Positions 13,795 to 27,750 of a DNA stretch of 64,000 nucleotides are shown one piece after another. A program made the position numbers and the translations under genes. The stretch comes from Pipra filicauda (taxonomy: Eukaryota; Chordata; Aves; Passeriformes; Pipridae), in the NCBI RefSeq assembly GCF_003945595.2, contig NW_024103718.1, forward strand, positions 1-64,000, in the 5' to 3' direction. Position 1 is the stretch's first letter; the number at the start of each line of letters is the position of its first letter. The notes under the pieces are model-generated. The model worked only from the letters and a program-made list of their open reading frames with translations, had not been told where the DNA came from and did no database searches.

Positions 13795-13982
13795 TTGGTG
13801 CTGGAACAGGTTTGCCAGGGAAGTGGCCATGCACCAAGCCTGACAGAGCTCAAGAAGTGTCTGGACAGCACTCTCAGGCACATGGTGTGAGCTCTTGAGG
13901 ATGGTCCTGTGAAGGGCCAGAAGCTGGACTTTGAAGATCTTTGTAGGTCCCTTCCAACTCAGGATAATCTATGACTCTATGT
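13795..13982 (+). mobile_element. CR1 retroposon 3' fragment
   Basis: The end of the CR1 reverse-transcriptase reading frame is visible in degenerate form (ctggaacaggtttgccagggaagtgg..., caagaagtgtctggacagc). It is followed by the 3' tail cccttccaactcaggataat and the terminal tgactctatg repeat. The copy is 5'-truncated, as most CR1 copies are, and inserted on the + strand. Reading frames are broken. Confidence 0.9.
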
Positions 13983-16900
13983 ATATTTGGAGTATGTTTG
14001 GAGACATAATAAAGCAGGAGCCTGTTTTAGACAAGAGGCTGCAAGGCCTGGTGTGACATTGACGTCCTGTTGTACAGGACAGCACCCATTGTAAGATGAT
14101 GTTGCAGTTTGTGTGCTATTCCAGGCCACAGTTCCCTCTGCAGGGAAACAGGAATCAGCTTATGGTAGCTTCTTCAACTGGATAGGGACAATAGCCAAGC
14201 TGTAGGCTGAAATGATCACCCTAGATCAGTGAGGTTGTTCATTCATCCCCTGCAGAAGACAGCCTACAGCCACCTTGACCACCTTGCATAGGGAACCAGA
14301 TGAAGAACAATTCTTTACTGAAATCACATACTTGTCCCATTTTTACCCCCAGTGCAATGGTACAATAAATAATTCCAGTTCTGCCTTATTATACGTCATA
14401 CCTGACAAGCAGAGGCAAACATATATCTGAGAAAGCACAGCCAAGAGAGTGGATTTAGCCTACATACCGAGAGTGTCCTGGACTCAGCAAACTTGCTGTC
14501 TTTAACTTAACATAGTGTTAAATACAGAACCTATACTCAGGTAAGAACCTAATGCATTAACATCTGAGTAGGTGTAAGTTGTAGATTGTACAGTGGCTCA
14601 GCAAAATCTCAAACAACTCCCTTGGATTACTCACAGATACTTTTCAAGAAAGAAGTATTCTATCAAATGTTATCATTTTAGCTCCCAGCCCTCTAGTCTA
14701 TAGGATAGGATAAAGAGCTGTTTACAATTTTTGTAAAGTATTTTGCACAGTATTGAGGCTCAAAGATTGCTGCATTGTCTTGATCAAAAATCCCATAAAA
14801 CTGCCTTTGAGAAGACTGTAAGAAAGCAGATCTTTGAGAGGAATAGGCCAGGAGGTTGTATGGAACAAAAGATGGCAATTAACATGAGCTATAGCTCTGC
14901 TACATCAGCTGTAATAACTTATTAATTACATCTGGTCTTTGAAAATGTATATTCCTGTCCACTGCAGGCTAGAACTGTGGACTACAAACAATGTTTAATA
15001 AAAACTGAAGACACAATGCTATTCCTTAAGTAAAGCAAATAAGAACAGCTGAGGAAATAAAACATCCAGGTTTAGAGAAGAGTGTAAACTCAATATTCTT
15101 TAAAATATGTCAATCTGTCGGTTTCTCAGATAGAAGTCCTCAAGCCATCAGAATCCATGTAAAATTTAGGATTTAGGAACAGCAGCTATAAGGAATGCAA
15201 TCTTTGCCCCTTGTGAGGGCTTGGTTCCCCGGTTATGAGCACCATGGTTTCAGAGATAATGAAATGTGTATATCACACCAGTAGATGAAGTTTCAAGAAC
15301 AGGGTGAAAAAAGGTGCAAAAGAAAACAGACATCAAAAGAAACTCCAGATCCATATGGTAGAAAACTATTTGGACACACAGAAACTGTCTGAATAGTCAT
15401 GCCTGTGAACACAATCACAATAGCGAAAAGGGCAAATTTTACTTTCCCCCCCCCCCAACTCCTGACCAGAAGGTACAGTCTGCATGGAAAATCATTGTTG
15501 TTTTGGGTTTGTTATGTTTGGGTAAGACCCCCACTCCTCATTCAGGATTGCTGCTAAAACCAGATGTTCTGTGGGGTGCAGCAAGAGCGGGGCTGCCCCT
15601 GAGAGGGCTGTGGAGTGGGGTGCTGCATGGACCCCAGGGCCGGCCATGCATGCCCCTGATGGGTGCCATCCCAGGAGTGCCAAGAGCCCTCGACATTTTT
15701 GTGAAGCAGTGAGCCCAGGCGACAAACTCTCTGAAGTGCTGGGCCCAGCCCTGGCCAGACTGCAGAGATTTGGCTGAGGTGGGGCATGGCTAAGCCAAAA
15801 CAGTCCAGTGCCCTGGGTGGAGCTGGTTGTGCATGGAGGTCACTGGGAAGCCTGCTGGGGACAGTAGGGCTTGAAGGTGCCCTTAGGGACCTGACACAGA
15901 AGTCACAAGTCAAGCAGGAAGCATCAGTCTGCTCAGAAGTTTGAAGCATTTTGGTAAAGACACTTTTTCTGTTCACTACTTGAAGAGAAATGTGCCATGC
16001 TGTCGTCTTCTCCACTCAAGCACTTGCTAGCACAGCCCAGAAGACAGCCAGATCCCCCATGGTTAGGAAAGCAGGATCTCTTACATCATTGCAAAGTAAC
16101 AAATACACCATGGCATAGCTGAAATAATGTAGGCAAATATCTCCTCACCAGCACAGCAGCAGGCAAACTCCAGTTTTTGCCTGGTTGCTCCGGTTCCCAA
16201 TCAAGGGACAGTCCACTGCAGCTGTGCAACCCAACATCCCATTCTGTGTGCAGATCCCCACTTTCTAGTTTTGAAAACTCAGTCCAGATTTCTTTTCACT
16301 CTGGGGCTTCACGAACTGTGGATGTGTTTTCAAATACCAAATACACTGACTACATTTTGGAAAGGTCTCACTGTAAACACTCAATGAGTTTTTCCTGCAG
16401 ACTTCATTGTTACAAAATTATAAATGATGTGGAAATGAAAACAGGCCAAACCCAATTACAAACATGCATTTTCTGTTAAGAATCCATTTCTTATGGTATG
16501 AACTCATTTTTTGGGAAGTATGCCAAAGCAGTTTTGAATTTATGTCCATCTCTACCAATGGGGAATTACAAATACGAAAAAGATGCCAGAGCTTATTGAA
16601 GGCAGAAGAATGTGGAAATAAGGATCAACTTTTGCTTAAGTCTGCTATATAATATTTAGTATCTGTGTCTATTACTGGTTGTGTGGGATATTCTGGACAT
16701 TTTTAATTCAAATACCTATAAGAGTGTGATAAAATGGCTGCTATTAAAAAATGCCAACAATCCAAATAATGCATATCCAAAAGGTAACAAAGATACCATT
16801 CAGTGGCACAGTTATTAGCAAGGAGTCCTCATTAGAGATTGGTAATGTCCTGTTCCTTGTAGGTGCAAATTTATCATCCAATTCAGTGGTGCACCATATG

Positions 16901-19900
16901 AATGTGAAGACCATGGTCTGACTACTTCCCTTCCTTCCTAGATAAGAAGTTATTACTGTTCAGTCTTCCAAACTGGATGCTTAGTGTTACTCAATAGAGC
17001 AGAATTCCTTCAGTGGCTCTGGACTACTTGTGAGTTCTACCCCCTTGTTATATATATATATACTCATTTATTCTGAAGTGTCCCTAACTTCTAAAATATA
17101 TTTCATCTAAATATTATATGTTGACAGTAAAAAGACTAATATACTAAAATATCTCAGTTTTCAGAAGCTGAAAACTACAAAAATATCTGCTGACACATCT
17201 TTCCTGTGGATGCTTTAGGCAATTCAAGAGCAAATTTAATTAGAGTGTTGTAAATTGGAATAACTCTCTTGATAATAGTTGAGTTCTTGTTTCAGTGTAA
17301 TTGGTATAAAAACTTTTTGTTCCCTTTCAAATAATTTTTTGACAGTGAAACTACAATGACCACAAAAACTAGCAGCACAAGTAGAGGAGGAGGTGGAGTA
17401 ACCAAACAGTTTAGACTGTTCATTATAAATTCCTGTGGAAGAAGAGATAAGACTACAACAGAGTGACTACTTGTGTGGTGGCATTATTTGCAGAAGGCTG
17501 CTGTTGACACCAGAACATTAAGTATGGCTTTAGTAATCTCCCAAGTCTAGTGTAAAAAGTTTCATTTCCTTTGAGATCTGCTTCAATAAAAGTGACACTA
17601 CAGGATGCCTTGGGGACAATATCACAGTCTCACTAGCACCTTTGTCAGACAGAAAATGCCTGTCCCTGTTGTTCAGGAAACTGATATCATTCTGCCAATA
17701 GCAAATTCATTTAAGCAAAGCAACTGGTACTGTGGTTTGAGATGTAAAAGAGTTGCAAAACACATACCTGCCTCTTCCCACAACTATAAAATAGCTCTAT
17801 GCTGGACAGAAATCTCTCAGGGGGAAATGTACAGAGGGATTTGAGCCAGAGCCTCCTACTGCAGCATGAAGGGATGGAGTTGTGGAGGCTGTTGTGGCTG
17901 GGCCACCATGACACGGATCCGTGTCTTCTTGCAAATGCACATTAAGAAGCCGTGCTGTCACCTGCCTCTGAGCTATACCTGCAGTTTCCCTATCGCTCAG
18001 GTCTCCAAGGTGTGTGGGATCTATCCTGAGGTCCTCAGCCTCATAAAAGTCTGCGTGAGGGGCTCAAAGGAGCACAGCAGTTGGTCCTCTGAGAGGGGAC
18101 ATTTTAAGGAGGGAGGTGTTCTCTTGCATTTATCAATATATTATTCTGCAGCACTTATTACAGCTGCATGCACTATACCAAGAAAATAATATAACTATTT
18201 CATGTAATACACAACAAGTAGCCACCTGGTATTTCCTACAGGCTTTCTTGTCAAAACCTCTAACTGATTTCTACTTTATTCCCTCTGTCCAAAAAATAAA
18301 GTTACGGTATTGAACTGAGCTGCTTCTTGTAAGGATTAAACAGCTAGCATTTATATTGCATTTTAAAATGTTACATGCTGTTTTGGTTAATAAGTCATGA
18401 TCTATATTAGAAATGGCAAGATCAAAAACAGTTAAACCTCTACTGTACAAGAGTACCGCACTGTACACCTGCTCAGCAAGCACTGAACATTTTTTATGTA
18501 CTTCACAAAATGGTAATATTTTGCTTTTAGCAACTGCTTTTGCTTTGGCCACAGTGCGTTTTCCTTTATTATCCTACTGGCATTTTGAAATTCATAAACA
18601 AGTCTCAAAACAGTTTTAAAACCTGTTTTAAAGAAATGGTTCAGCAGTAGAAAACAACAGAGCCTCTGTCTACATATATCTTCCACAGCATTCAGCCTCT
18701 TCCCTGAGGTGTTGGACTTCAGACACGTTTTATTAACATTCTGGAGTTGTACCCTCCTGACTAACCAGCCATTAGTTGGCTCACTGATCCTTAACTGCAG
18801 ATCACTCTCTCTCTTATATAGGCTGCATTTCCCTTAGGTTCCAAAATAATTAGTCTCCCGGCTATGGATGTGATTTCTGTTTAAAGGAATGCAGAAGAAG
18901 CACCTCAGCCACTGCTGGCAAGCATCCTTCTTCACACTAAGCTCCTTGTCTGGTTGATATTCATAGAACACCAGATTCTAATTCTACTTAATAATTAGGC
19001 TAATACCAGACATACTTACATTTGCCTTCCAGAGCAATTTTCAGCACAGTAAGCAGGGAGTTGCACACACAGAGCTCCCATAGCAACATGTTATTATTAA
19101 CCGAAGTTGTATGCACAGCTCCATGTGCTAAAAATTCACCAAGGATCAATTCAGCTGTCAGATACACAGGGGCAACTTCCATGGGATGTCAGTGGAAGGC
19201 TCAGAGGACAGAATAATCTTATAAAAATATAACAGTGTGTTATGGTAATAATCACCCAGAGCTTTGTTAGGTCAATACTGTGAGCTGACCTGTTTTAGAT
19301 CACAGAGATAAAAACCCAGGCTCTCTCTTTTGTCAGAGATAAACATAAGGGCATCATCATAACAAAATATTTGAATACTGTTCCTCAAAATGTGCTGTAC
19401 TGCTGTAGAGGTGTGATACTTCTATGCTAAGGAGGTGATGGTGCATCCTGATGAGCTGTGTGACTGCAAGTATCACTTTGGAGAACTGAAATGGAGAAAC
19501 TCTGCTCTTTATCTTGGACTACTGAAAAGACACTGCAAATGATATCAGAAGGAGATAAGATAAGCTCAGGGCAAATATTCACCAAATAACATAATCAAAA
19601 TATTTTCTTTCATAGCATATACTGACAACCTCTTCATTTAGGAAAAGGAAAAACAAAGGCAAAAAAATATGCTGTGCCTGAAGAGTCACTTCTGCACAGA
19701 GTCACAAAGACCCAGCAAAATTTCCCTAAGGGTTTAAGACTGACTAATTGTTTTGATTGTCTTTCAGTCATATTATGCCTTTTGTTTTTGCCTTCTATTT
19801 AGTGAATATATCAAAAGCAATCAGAGTTGTAATAGACTAAAGAAATTTTCTGACAAAAAGGATAGATACTGAGAGGCACTGGATTTTTATACTTATTATC

Positions 19901-19914
19901 GGATCGGACTAACT
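13983..19914. other. Intergenic DNA without a recognisable gene
   Basis: The stretch is AT-rich apart from a GC-richer patch at about 15530-15880, whose openings on both strands show no family motif. A (TA)7 run lies at 17049-17062. No transposon was recognised. Confidence 0.5.
17049..17062 (+). repeat. (TA)7 microsatellite
   Basis: Perfect TA dinucleotide repeat. Confidence 0.95.
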
Positions 19915-20265
19915 CAAGTGTGTGTGCGTGGGGGAAGAGACAGGTTGAATCTCACCGAAGTAATGGACTCATGGCAGCCCCCACGAGACTTCGGTGCAAC
20001 CCCGGGGCCGCCGTCAGTCAAAGGCATCCTGGGAGCGCTGCCGACACCACATCCTGGAGCCCCCGGCCCAGCCCAGGATTGGCCGGCACAGAGGGAGCTC
20101 CGCTCCCCACCCCGCCCGGAGCCCAGAGTGGCCGGTGGGCCGAAGTCCTGCCTGGGAGGGGCGGCCACAGGGGGCCAGAGCAATAAAACCAGTGACATCT
20201 GCTGTCCATGTCGCTTGAGAGCTACCGCCTGGAAGCTGGACTCTCATAGGACTTTGGGGGTAGCT
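19915..20265. other. Isolated GC/CpG-rich patch with inverted repeat and polyadenylation signal; possible LTR fragment
   Basis: A 350-bp island rich in CpG sits alone in AT-rich, CpG-poor intergenic DNA. It contains a perfect 9-bp inverted repeat (CACCGAAGT at 19953-19961, ACTTCGGTG at 19988-19996), an inverted CCAAT (ATTGG near 20079) and AATAAA at about 20182. Order and composition resemble the promoter-to-polyA part of a retroviral LTR. No clear TG...CA ends or target duplication was found, and the right boundary could extend to about 20560. The alternative is an orphan CpG island. Confidence 0.35.
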
Positions 20266-23200
20266 GTATAATTTTTTATTTTTCTTTCTTTACTGCTTCT
20301 TCTCTGAATGTCCTTTCCTAATATTTTGGGTAATTTGAGACTCAGTGGGCTGGATTTTGCTAAATTGTATGGGTTAGTATGTGCTAAGTTGATTGTGTTA
20401 CCCTTTAAAGTGTTGCCAAGTACTCTTATTTGTTCTAAAGTTTACCAGTAAAAGTACCCTCTGAGAAAACTCGTGCAACTCTTCTACTGTGCAGTCTCTC
20501 TTAAGGTGTTAAAGGAACTGAAGGATCATCTAATGATCCAGAGGGTGGATATTGTTGGGGCCTTGTATGTTTTTAAAGTAAAACTCCCTTAGTGAGCTCG
20601 TAGCTTGAGACTTGGAGTCTTACAGGTGCCTAGTAAGTAGCTTTCGCTTCTCATACTTACTGCACTGTGTAATTTTAGTGACTCTAGGAATATGTTTTAG
20701 CTTAGGTTACTAGACATCATGAACCCATGAGAACAAAACGCAAGTACGTAAACAGCGATAGGTCCCCATAGAAAGTACTGAGTCATTTCAGCTCCCCCTG
20801 CACCCGTACACAGAGGTATGAGGACTGCTCCCTTCCTCGTGCCTCTGTTGGGATGTTCCTACCTTCCTCAGGTAGGCAGGACTAGGCACAATCTGCCTCC
20901 CTGCTGGGACTCCTGTGATTCAGTGTGGCTCTGTGCTCTTGCAAGTCCAATTAGTCTGCTATTTTTAGGTGCCTTCTTGTATCACAGTCAATCATATCTG
21001 TAAACGCTGTGATTCAGACACCTTGCTTGCAAATGTAGCAATGTAATGCGTGATACTAGTTTTACTTTTGCAGAAGTAACCTAGAAAATTTCTTTGGAGA
21101 TAGAATTAATCCTCTGTACATGTGCATATATGAGGTCTGATGTATCTGTTTCTTACAAGGATGACTGGACAATCTGCATATTTACTTTCTTTTCCTCTTT
21201 ATTTTATTGAATTCTATCTTCTTTGATAAGTAATTTTAAAATGTTCATGTCAAGCATTTGCTTTGATCTGTTTTCCTGGTAATTAAATTGCCTGTCTTTA
21301 AATTGACATAATTTAAAATAATCCTAATTAAGACAACTTCCCCAAACTTCAAATACTGGTTTTGAATTCCAGTGTGCAGAGAATGAATAATGATTCTCTG
21401 AGTATTCACTTTAACACTTTCTACTTTTCCCATACAAGGAAATTGATTTTCTCACCTGTCATGTTAACTAAGGGCACAATCCAGCAAATTTGTCCTTTTG
21501 CAAGTAGGTCTTAGTCAGAGAGCAATTCACTGGAACTAATTACAAGATTTGCTCAAGCGAATAAGGATGGCCTGGGTAAGATCATTTGGATAAGTGTGTA
21601 TTTACATTAAGTGTAAGCCCTTGCAATAAGCGTTTCATACTGATGCTTAAGAAGATATCCCGTGTGAAACAGTAACTGCAGTTCACATAGAAAGTAGAAA
21701 TAAAGATTTTTACAGGTTGAAGTAAAAATAATTATCGTGGATACATAGATATATGCAATAAATTGCTTTCAATCTGTATTTGAATAATTTATGATCAGAT
21801 GATCTGACTGTACCTATTTCAACTCTTGAGAGAACCTAGTAGTGCTAGCAAATACAAAGGGGCTAGGATGATATTTGTGTCTCATAAAACATATCTAAAA
21901 AACCCCAGTACTTTATTTTAACCAACTACAAACATCACTGTGTTTTTTGCTTTTATGACACTTACAGAGCACTAAGACAGAAGATAGCTTATGGGCAACT
22001 GTGACAGTGAGGAGAATATGAAAAAAATATATATAACCTGAATGCCCAGCTAGGAGTAGTCTACGGAGGCTGTGAAACAATTATACATTACTATGTTTAC
22101 CTTGGCCTTTTTACATTTACATATTAGAATGTGTGTTGGAGGGTTTAATTGTGAGGTTGTCAAAAGTAAAAACACTTTTAGAAAATGAAACCATGCAATA
22201 TTACAGGGGAAAAAAGAAAGATTTGAAGGTCTTTTGTTCAAATGGAAATACAGAAAACAACATGTTGTTTAAGCAGGATTCTATTTTCTTCTACTCAAGT
22301 GATGAAGAGGCTTTTGTAAAGAAAGGCTTTCATTTTATACATGCAATACTCCATCACAACATGATTACCCTAATTTGTATTCCACTGTAGAAATAGGCTT
22401 TTTCAGCTTAAACAAATTAAGCAACAGTCACTAAGTGTACATGACCAGCATTCTTTCAAGTAACCTGTTATCAGCTCTGGCTACAGCTTTATCTTGATAA
22501 AATGGAAATCCTTTTTTATTTTCCTACTTTTCTCCCCAGGATTATGCCAGTCAGATTGCCTAGAGAGGCACCATGATTCACTGGCTGGAGAAAGGGACAG
22601 TGCATCCAGAGATTATTTCCTACAGCCTCACTAAATCACTGTGTGATCTGGGTCAAATCCTGACTGCCTTTGGGCCTCTGTTTAGGAGAGAGCCTAAGTA
22701 CACACTTAACTCTGCTCATGTGAATAACCCAGCCACACTCAGAAGGTCTTTTAAGCAGCTGCATGTGCTCCCTGCTGAATAGAGATTGTTCTGCTGCTCT
22801 TTTCCTCTGGCTTTGGTTGATATTATATATCCTCAAGGATGACAGGACAAGCTCTATCTCTATCTGTATTTACATTATTTGTCCTTTAGTTGTATAACTA
22901 TGGATATCCCTGCTGTTTGTACACACCCTTCTAAATCAAACTCTGACCTGGCGGATCACTACCAGTGAGGCTTTGCCTTCATCACCTTCTCCTCCTCAGT
23001 ACCTCCAGGTATATGACCAGGGTCTCTTCTCCCCTACTGCTGAGTCTGGATGAGAAAGTCTCACTGGTGCCCACTTTTCAATGTGCAGCTGTGGGAATGG
23101 TATCTGGCTCCATATGGGCTTGTTAAGATAATTATACTAAAAAAAAGAGAGAGGAGAAATAAGGCCATTCTAGAGGTGTGGCAGGAGGAAAGGAGGTAAC

Positions 23201-26200
23201 CTGTCAGCTCAGGAGGCAGTAGTGACCAGAATTTGGACACTTCCCCAGGGAATAAAAAAGATGCTGCCTTCATGTCTTCATTCTGCCTTAACAGAGGCTG
23301 CTTCATCACACAGATCTTTCCAAAGTAGGTAGCTTCTAGCAAGAATGAGCTGAATGGGAAGAGAACATATCTAGCTCCAAAGAGTGGGAACTATTGCTGC
23401 TCCTGCTGAAGTGCTGGAGAAACAGCACATTTGTTGTGATCTCCTTTGACACAGCTGAGAGCAGCTGTCAGAAACATGAGAATTAGTGGTGGCAGAATGC
23501 TACCTTTCCCAGACCTCTCCCATCTCCCTTTTTCCAGACATCCCTTGCCGGACTTTCCTTTCTCCTACAATTTCCATGGCCTGTCAGAGAGGAGCAATCA
23601 CAAGGCTGCTTCATGTGGGAAGAGGAGCTAAGGGTGACCATAGCATAGACAGGGCAGTGCCCTCACTGTTAGGGCACAATCCCAACACAGCTGGGCAGGG
23701 TGAACAGAGCAACATCTGTGATAGCAATAGGTCTCATCAATAGTCCAACAAGCTGGAATGGGGCACCTGAGCATGGGAAAGAGGGTGTGGGTTGAGGTCC
23801 CAAGTGAGTCTGGTCAGGACAATTGGGGCTTCTGGGTTCACTCAGAGCCCAGCAAAGCCATCTCTCCCATCATGGTGTGACCTTTCACCTCACAACAGCC
23901 TGGGTTTTGAGGGGTACTTGATGTAAAAATTTCTCATTTTGGCCAGTCCCTCTGGTTCCTGGGAGTGCTTCTCAGACCTGTAACATGGCCAGCTAGTGAG
24001 GTATTGAAGCCTCTCCCAAACGAGTTTACAGTTTGCCCCAAACTTACCTCACTTGGTACTCTGACCTTGCACTATGACTGCTGGAGGGGCAGTGTGTTGG
24101 CAATGGATGGGGATTGGGTGATGAGGCTTCATGAAGGGAGGCATGAAAAACTGGAGTGAGTTTTCAGGGATCATGTAAGGCAGGAGCCAAGGATGTACAC
24201 AACTCAGGTGAGGCAGTCTCACAGCAGCCAAGTGGAGCGGTGACAGCAAAGGTTCCACTGACAGTCCAACCATCATCAGGCAGAGACAAAGTCATGAGTT
24301 GGGTCTGGGGTCAACCCAGAAAATCTGAATAATAATTCAGGACCAGACAGCACAGAGCAGGCCTAATGAGCCAGACCTGAGCTGAAATGGGGTCAATGGC
24401 CTGATGGTATGGGTGCAGTGAGGCTGACCAGGACAATTAGGGCCCTGGAGCCCAGCCCAGCCTTCCCCAGTCACCAATCTGGGTCATGGATTGAATGGAT
24501 AACAACTCTTTCTTTTTCTCAGACAAAAAAAAGCAGAGAGAGAGAGCAAGCAGTGGTGGTAGTGCTCTTCCTTCGGTGTTTAACATCTTATTTGTGCTCA
24601 GGCATTCCTGAAATCAATACCTCAAAAGTTAGTCTTTGTTAATTCCACCACCCTTTGAACTACCAAAATCCAGTCCTTCCTAGCACCATATGGTGAATAC
24701 ATTGTCCCCTCTTGTCATCACAGAATCCAAGGAGGAATACGAAACCCTGGGCATTGAGAAATTCATACCAGAGCGAAGTTGTAAAGACTTAGGGGGTTTA
24801 AACAGCCTTCAAGGGCAAGTGAGGACCTGCCAGGAATATCCTCATGGTTGACATGAGGATTATCACCCATGTGTCATATGTCATGCCACATACAGAAGAT
24901 ATTCTATTGCCAGTTCTGGGTGCCACTATCAGGAACAGAACTGAGTAAATACTTTTTCTCATGCATGTTCCCCTTTCCTCCCTCTGTTTCATTTCCATCT
25001 CTGTACTCAGGGGTATGGTTGCACTGTGTGCTCAAGAAGAAAGCTTCTTTTCCTTTTGATAAAATCAACTTCCCTCTCTGCTCCAAGCTTTCATGCCATG
25101 GCTGGAATCCAAGCAAATGATTTAGCCCCGTTGAATTTATTGCATCTTTTAAGGAATTCCATCATCTCCTTTAGCCTGTCCATGCCCAGGAGTAGCAAAT
25201 TCTAAAAGCAATCTTAAATTTAAATGTACCATTCTGTTTACTGAGCAGTGAACCTTCAGGCAATAAATACTACGGCAGGAATTCACCAGGACTCTGTTAG
25301 GGCTTGACAGCCCAGACAGCCATTGCGCAAATCTTTGTTAGTCCTGACAACGTTGTTTTTTTTTTTTAATCAAATGAATTACAAATTTGTTTTTAATCTG
25401 TGGGTTTACTCGTAAGGCTTTAGAAAGGATCCAAAGCTGTTTAAAACTATTCACATTACAAGCAGGCAGTAAATTTCAGTCTACTAGGCAAACTCATTGT
25501 CACTCCACGTGAACAACAGCACAGAGAAGAGGCTCAGCAAAACTTTTGTCCATGTACTGGAGTTCTTTAATATTGAGCAGCAATCCTAGCAATCACTTGA
25601 TTGTGCTAACTCCTCCTTGGTCCTACAAGTGTGACACCTCCTGGAGTTGTTCAGCAAGGCCCCAAGCTGAAGCTAATTTCTATACAATGGGGTCAATAAC
25701 ACTGTGAGTTCACGTTTGCTCAGACCTGTGGGGCCATCGTGTTTACCTGGTTCTGTAACACCCTTGTCCCAAGGCTCTAGAGGAGGAAGCAAGATCTTTA
25801 CATTGGCACAGTCTGTGTCCTCCCCAGCCCACAAGTCTGTTTCAGTATTTCTTTATGGTTGTATTTACCTCCAGGCTGCACTGGAATACTTTTTTTGGTT
25901 CTTTTTGCATTCTTTCTGTGAATTTCAGATTCTCATCCTTTTCCTCCTGAAAGAACTCTCTCAAGTTGTCTGGATCCCAGCCACTTTGATGCAGTCTTGC
26001 AGAAACCCTTTAGTCCATGAAATCACAGGAAAAACACAATTCCCACAGAGACTTTACTCCACAGTGTCAAAACAATTGTGATTCCTGTGCTAATCTTGTA
26101 CGAAATTTCACTAAGGGGTATCACTTCATCACATCCAAGTGTGATATCTTCCCGAAGTGTGCATGTGCTCTCCTTGATAAGTACTGCCATTTAGGGCTGC

Positions 26201-26990
26201 ACCTCACGAGGGGCTTGGAAAGCTCTACAAGGTGCTCTGCTTCCCAGCCTTTCCCTGCCCTCCCTGCTGCAGGATCTGTGCAGACTCCAGCTAGCTCTGA
26301 GGCAGGCAGTGCTTAACTCCTGGTTTTCACATCATGCTTCTGTCAATGGGCTTTTAACATCCTGAGGATGTGAGAAAGTTAAAAGTTGTGTCTGATCCAA
26401 ATCATCAAACTAGGGGTAACCAGACATGGTCCCCAAGACAAAGGGACCCTGCCGATATCCTGGGATGTCTGTTTAAGCTCAGGCCTGAGCCTTCAGCCTT
26501 GCTTTAAGCTATGTTGTTGGCAGTGTACTTGTCTCCAGTCTCTGTTCTGTCTCCTGGCTGGCCTTTGTCTTCAGCTCTGTCTCTTGCTACTCCACCAGTT
26601 CCAGGATAAAACTACACTCAAGTCATCACACCGCCTTCAACAGTCTGGGACTGTTGATGGACCTCGATACCAGCACCCAGGTCTGCCCACCCTGTTGAGA
26701 TCCTACAGTACTGTGCCCTGTAGGTAAGGGCTCTCTGAGTCACCCCTTCCTAGGCTTTGAGGTTCCTCTTGGGCAGCTGGGAGCAGCTCAGGCTGCTACT
26801 AAAGAGTCCTAGGGACTGGATGGCTGGTGAAGGGGTGTGGGTGTGTGTGACCAGCAGCAAGAAGATGGGATGATGCTGAAGCTGTCAGTGAGGCTGGGCA
26901 AGGGTGGAACAATCAAGCTCTCTCTGAACAGTCCCTTGGCTGGCAGCAGGGCTCGGGGAATGAACAGGATGATTTCTAGAGCAGTCCTTG
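20266..26990. other. Intergenic DNA without a recognisable gene
   Basis: This is AT-rich non-coding sequence, becoming GC-richer after about 23400. Around 21200-21700 it is dense in TAATT/AATTA words and free of obvious repeats, so this part could be a conserved regulatory element. A (GA)n-like run lies at 24535-24547. Confidence 0.45.
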
Positions 26991-27750
26991 AGGGTGGAAA
27001 AGGGATCAGATCACCCCTTAGGCCATACTGTGTTGAGTGAAGGCTCGGACCTTCCCCGAGGAGACCCCAAGGGCTAGAGGGGTGACAAGTCACCCTGGAA
27101 GCCAAATGGGGAATCCAGGCTCCCAGGTGGAGCCTGTGCCTCTGGTCAGGAGTGAAAGCAGTATATCTCAGAGGAAGTATTCACAGGATGAGGATCAAGG
27201 CACCCATGAAGTCAGGGGTTCAGGATGTCCCTGAGAAGATTAGGAAACTGGAGAGAGGAATTGCTTCATGCTGGAGAGCACTGGAGGCTGGTAGTCAGAG
27301 TGGCTGAGGTGGCACTTATGAGAAATCATAGGGACTTGGGTATTCCAAGCCCTCTCTGATCAGCCCTCGTCGCTGGGGTGATCCAGGCTGTCCCAAAGCA
27401 GCTTCTTAAGCTATGTGATTGCACAAGGCCAGGTTGCCTCTGGGGGCCAAGGAGATCACAATGTCACAGAACAAGGCAACCTGGCCTGGAGATTAAGCCA
27501 CCCCTGAAGCCAGGTGTAGAATGAGGTCAGGCACCTCTAAGAATGGGCCAGGGGTGCTTTTGTTGACTCTGAGAAGCTTCTGAGGCCAGGGAGATTCAGG
27601 ACTTTCCTGAGGAGACCTGATGGCTTGGGAATTTGAATGATCATGACTAGAAGGTTCATGTTCCTCGGAGAAAGAGCACACACGGGCTTCAAACCACCCT
27701 TGAGGCCAGGCGGCCAAGATAAGGATCAAGTCAGCTCTGAAGCATGTGGG
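26990..27750. repeat. Degenerate dispersed or tandem repeat segment
   Basis: A loosely repeated phrase of the type tca(a)g-caccc-tgaagccagg recurs at about 27010, 27090, 27199, 27498 and 27693. Companion phrases such as cctgaggagac recur between them. Spacing is irregular (about 80-300 bp), so this is a decayed array or a family of short insertions rather than a clean satellite. No reading frame is conserved between copies. Confidence 0.4.
27426..27487. repeat. Perfect 14-bp inverted repeat (stem-loop)
   Basis: AGGCCAGGTTGCCT at 27426-27439 is the exact complement of AGGCAACCTGGCCT at 27474-27487, separated by 34 nt. It lies inside the degenerate repeat segment and could reflect two opposed copies of the same short repeat. 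Confidence 0.9.

Noticed and set aside
15530..16015. GC-richer patch with openings on both strands, including 153 codons on the minus strand
   Set aside because: No splice-bounded exon, no family motif and no repeat signature. I could not distinguish it from chance.
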